A DNA stretch of 13,305 nucleotides from Candidatus Omnitrophota bacterium (GTDB lineage Bacteria > Omnitrophota > Gorgyraeia > Duberdicusellales > 4484-171): NCBI GenBank assembly GCA_023227945.1, contig JALOCC010000052.1:1-13305 (forward strand), given 5' to 3'. The position numbers and the translations under genes were made by a program. Of the stretch, positions 12,839-13,305 are shown one piece after another (position 1 is the stretch's first letter; each line of letters starts with the position of its first letter). Below the pieces are notes generated by a model. The model searched no databases and had not been told where the DNA came from. It worked only from the letters and a program-made list of their open reading frames with translations.

Positions 12839-13305
12839 TTATCTACGACTATCTACGCACTTTCTAACTATTTCGCTATCTTTAAACGGAACTTTTTTAT
12901 CGCCTATTATTTGATAATTCTCATGCCCTTTCCCGGCGATAAGAAGGCAAGTATCGTTAAGATTATTTTTCATTTTTAATGCCTGTTCTATGGCATCTTT
13001 TCTGTCCGGTACCAGGACATATTTTTTTTTGCTAAATCCCGACTCTATCTGCCTGCATATAACTAAAGGGTTTTCATAACGCGGATTATCCGAAGTAATA
13101 AAAGTAAAATCAGCCAACTTACAGGCAATACCCCCCATAATTTTCCTTTTTCCTTTATCCCTGTTTCCGCCACAGCCAAAAAGACAAATTATTTTTTTAT
13201 AACCTATGTCTTTCAAGGCAGATAATGCCTTTCGTAATGAATCGGGAGAATGAGCATAGTCAATGAATATACCGTTTGATACCTCTTGGAGCCTGCCCTC
13301 AACCC
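12839..13305 (-). CDS. murE: UDP-MurNAc-L-Ala-D-Glu--meso-diaminopimelate ligase, C-terminal 154 residues (partial)
   Basis: MurE adds the third stem residue. Only the 3' part lies in the window. The frame is open to the right edge (codons from 13303), so the TTG at 13216 is internal and not a start. Visible motifs in order are VEGRLQEV (1-8), the C-terminal domain start DYAHSPDSL (15-23), FGCGGNRDKGKRKIMG (42-57), TSDNPRYENP (70-79), then DRKDAI and the GKGHENYQ stretch near the end. DNPR is the motif of meso-diaminopimelate-adding enzymes, whereas lysine-adding enzymes differ at the Arg, so the peptidoglycan is predicted to be DAP-type. The last codons (VDSRR) lie in a short direct repeat, tatctacg at 12840 and 12850. 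The next gene, murF, starts 127 bp downstream. Confidence 0.97.
   Translation of the reverse strand, partial: VEGRLQEVSNGIFIDYAHSPDSLRKALSALKDIGYKKIICLFGCGGNRDKGKRKIMGGIACKLADFTFITSDNPRYENPLVICRQIESGFSKKKYVLVPDRKDAIEQALKMKNNLNDTCLLIAGKGHENYQIIGDKKVPFKDSEIVRKCVDSRR
12840..12857. repeat. Direct repeat TATCTACG at the extreme 3' end of murE
   Basis: tatctacg occurs at 12840-12847 and 12850-12857, a 10-bp period, covering the last codons and part of the stop of murE. It continues the short-period repeat character of the adjacent spacer into coding sequence. Confidence 0.6.

Noticed and set aside
12839..13216. A short 125-residue stand-alone gene beginning at TTG 13216
   Set aside because: The frame stays open to the window edge and encodes the upstream MurE motifs GRLQEV and DYAHSPDSL, so it is the tail of murE.

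Overview
The window is one uninterrupted minus-strand block of peptidoglycan-precursor and cell-division genes, a dcw cluster. Read in the direction of transcription (right to left) the order is murE (3' part), murF, mraY, murD, ftsW, a secreted HExxH metallopeptidase, murG, a second paralogous secreted metallopeptidase, murC, murB, ddl, ftsQ and ftsA (5' part, cut by the left edge). I see no convincing plus-strand gene, RNA gene, mobile element or CRISPR array.

The organism is a bacterium with an AT-rich genome. It makes a meso-diaminopimelate peptidoglycan, because MurE carries the DNPR motif, and it uses the FtsQ/FtsA/FtsW divisome. Several family members are divergent (FtsA, MurG, MurD). 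Together with the inserted metallopeptidases this suggests an uncultured lineage; Omnitrophota-like is my best guess, but it is inference and cannot be proved from this window.

Region by region: 12839-13305 murE C-terminal part; 12712-12838 repeat-filled spacer; 11275-12711 murF; 11187-11274 spacer with two strong hairpins; 10104-11186 mraY; 8811-10055 murD; 8720-8810 spacer with a palindromic repeat; 7565-8719 ftsW; 6798-7568 metallopeptidase 1; 5763-6791 murG; 5009-5794 metallopeptidase 2; 3654-5033 murC; 2834-3685 murB; 2713-2833 spacer made of inverted 9-bp repeats; 1756-2712 ddl; 1038-1790 ftsQ; 1-1041 ftsA.

Together the genes cover most of the route to cross-linkable lipid II. MurB and MurC/D/E/F build UDP-MurNAc-pentapeptide, with Ddl supplying D-Ala-D-Ala. 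MraY and MurG make lipid I and lipid II, FtsW polymerises the glycan, and FtsQ and FtsA belong to the divisome. From ftsW to murB, and again from ddl to ftsA, genes overlap or nearly abut (4-35 bp overlaps, one 6-bp gap), which points to one transcript with translational coupling. Four of the five longer spacers are filled with palindromic or short-period repeats.

The most unusual content is the pair of paralogous exported gluzincin-type metallopeptidases on either side of murG. Next come the FtsA whose nucleotide-binding glycine motifs are eroded, and the repeat hairpins beside the starts of ddl and mraY and at the 3' ends of murE and murF.
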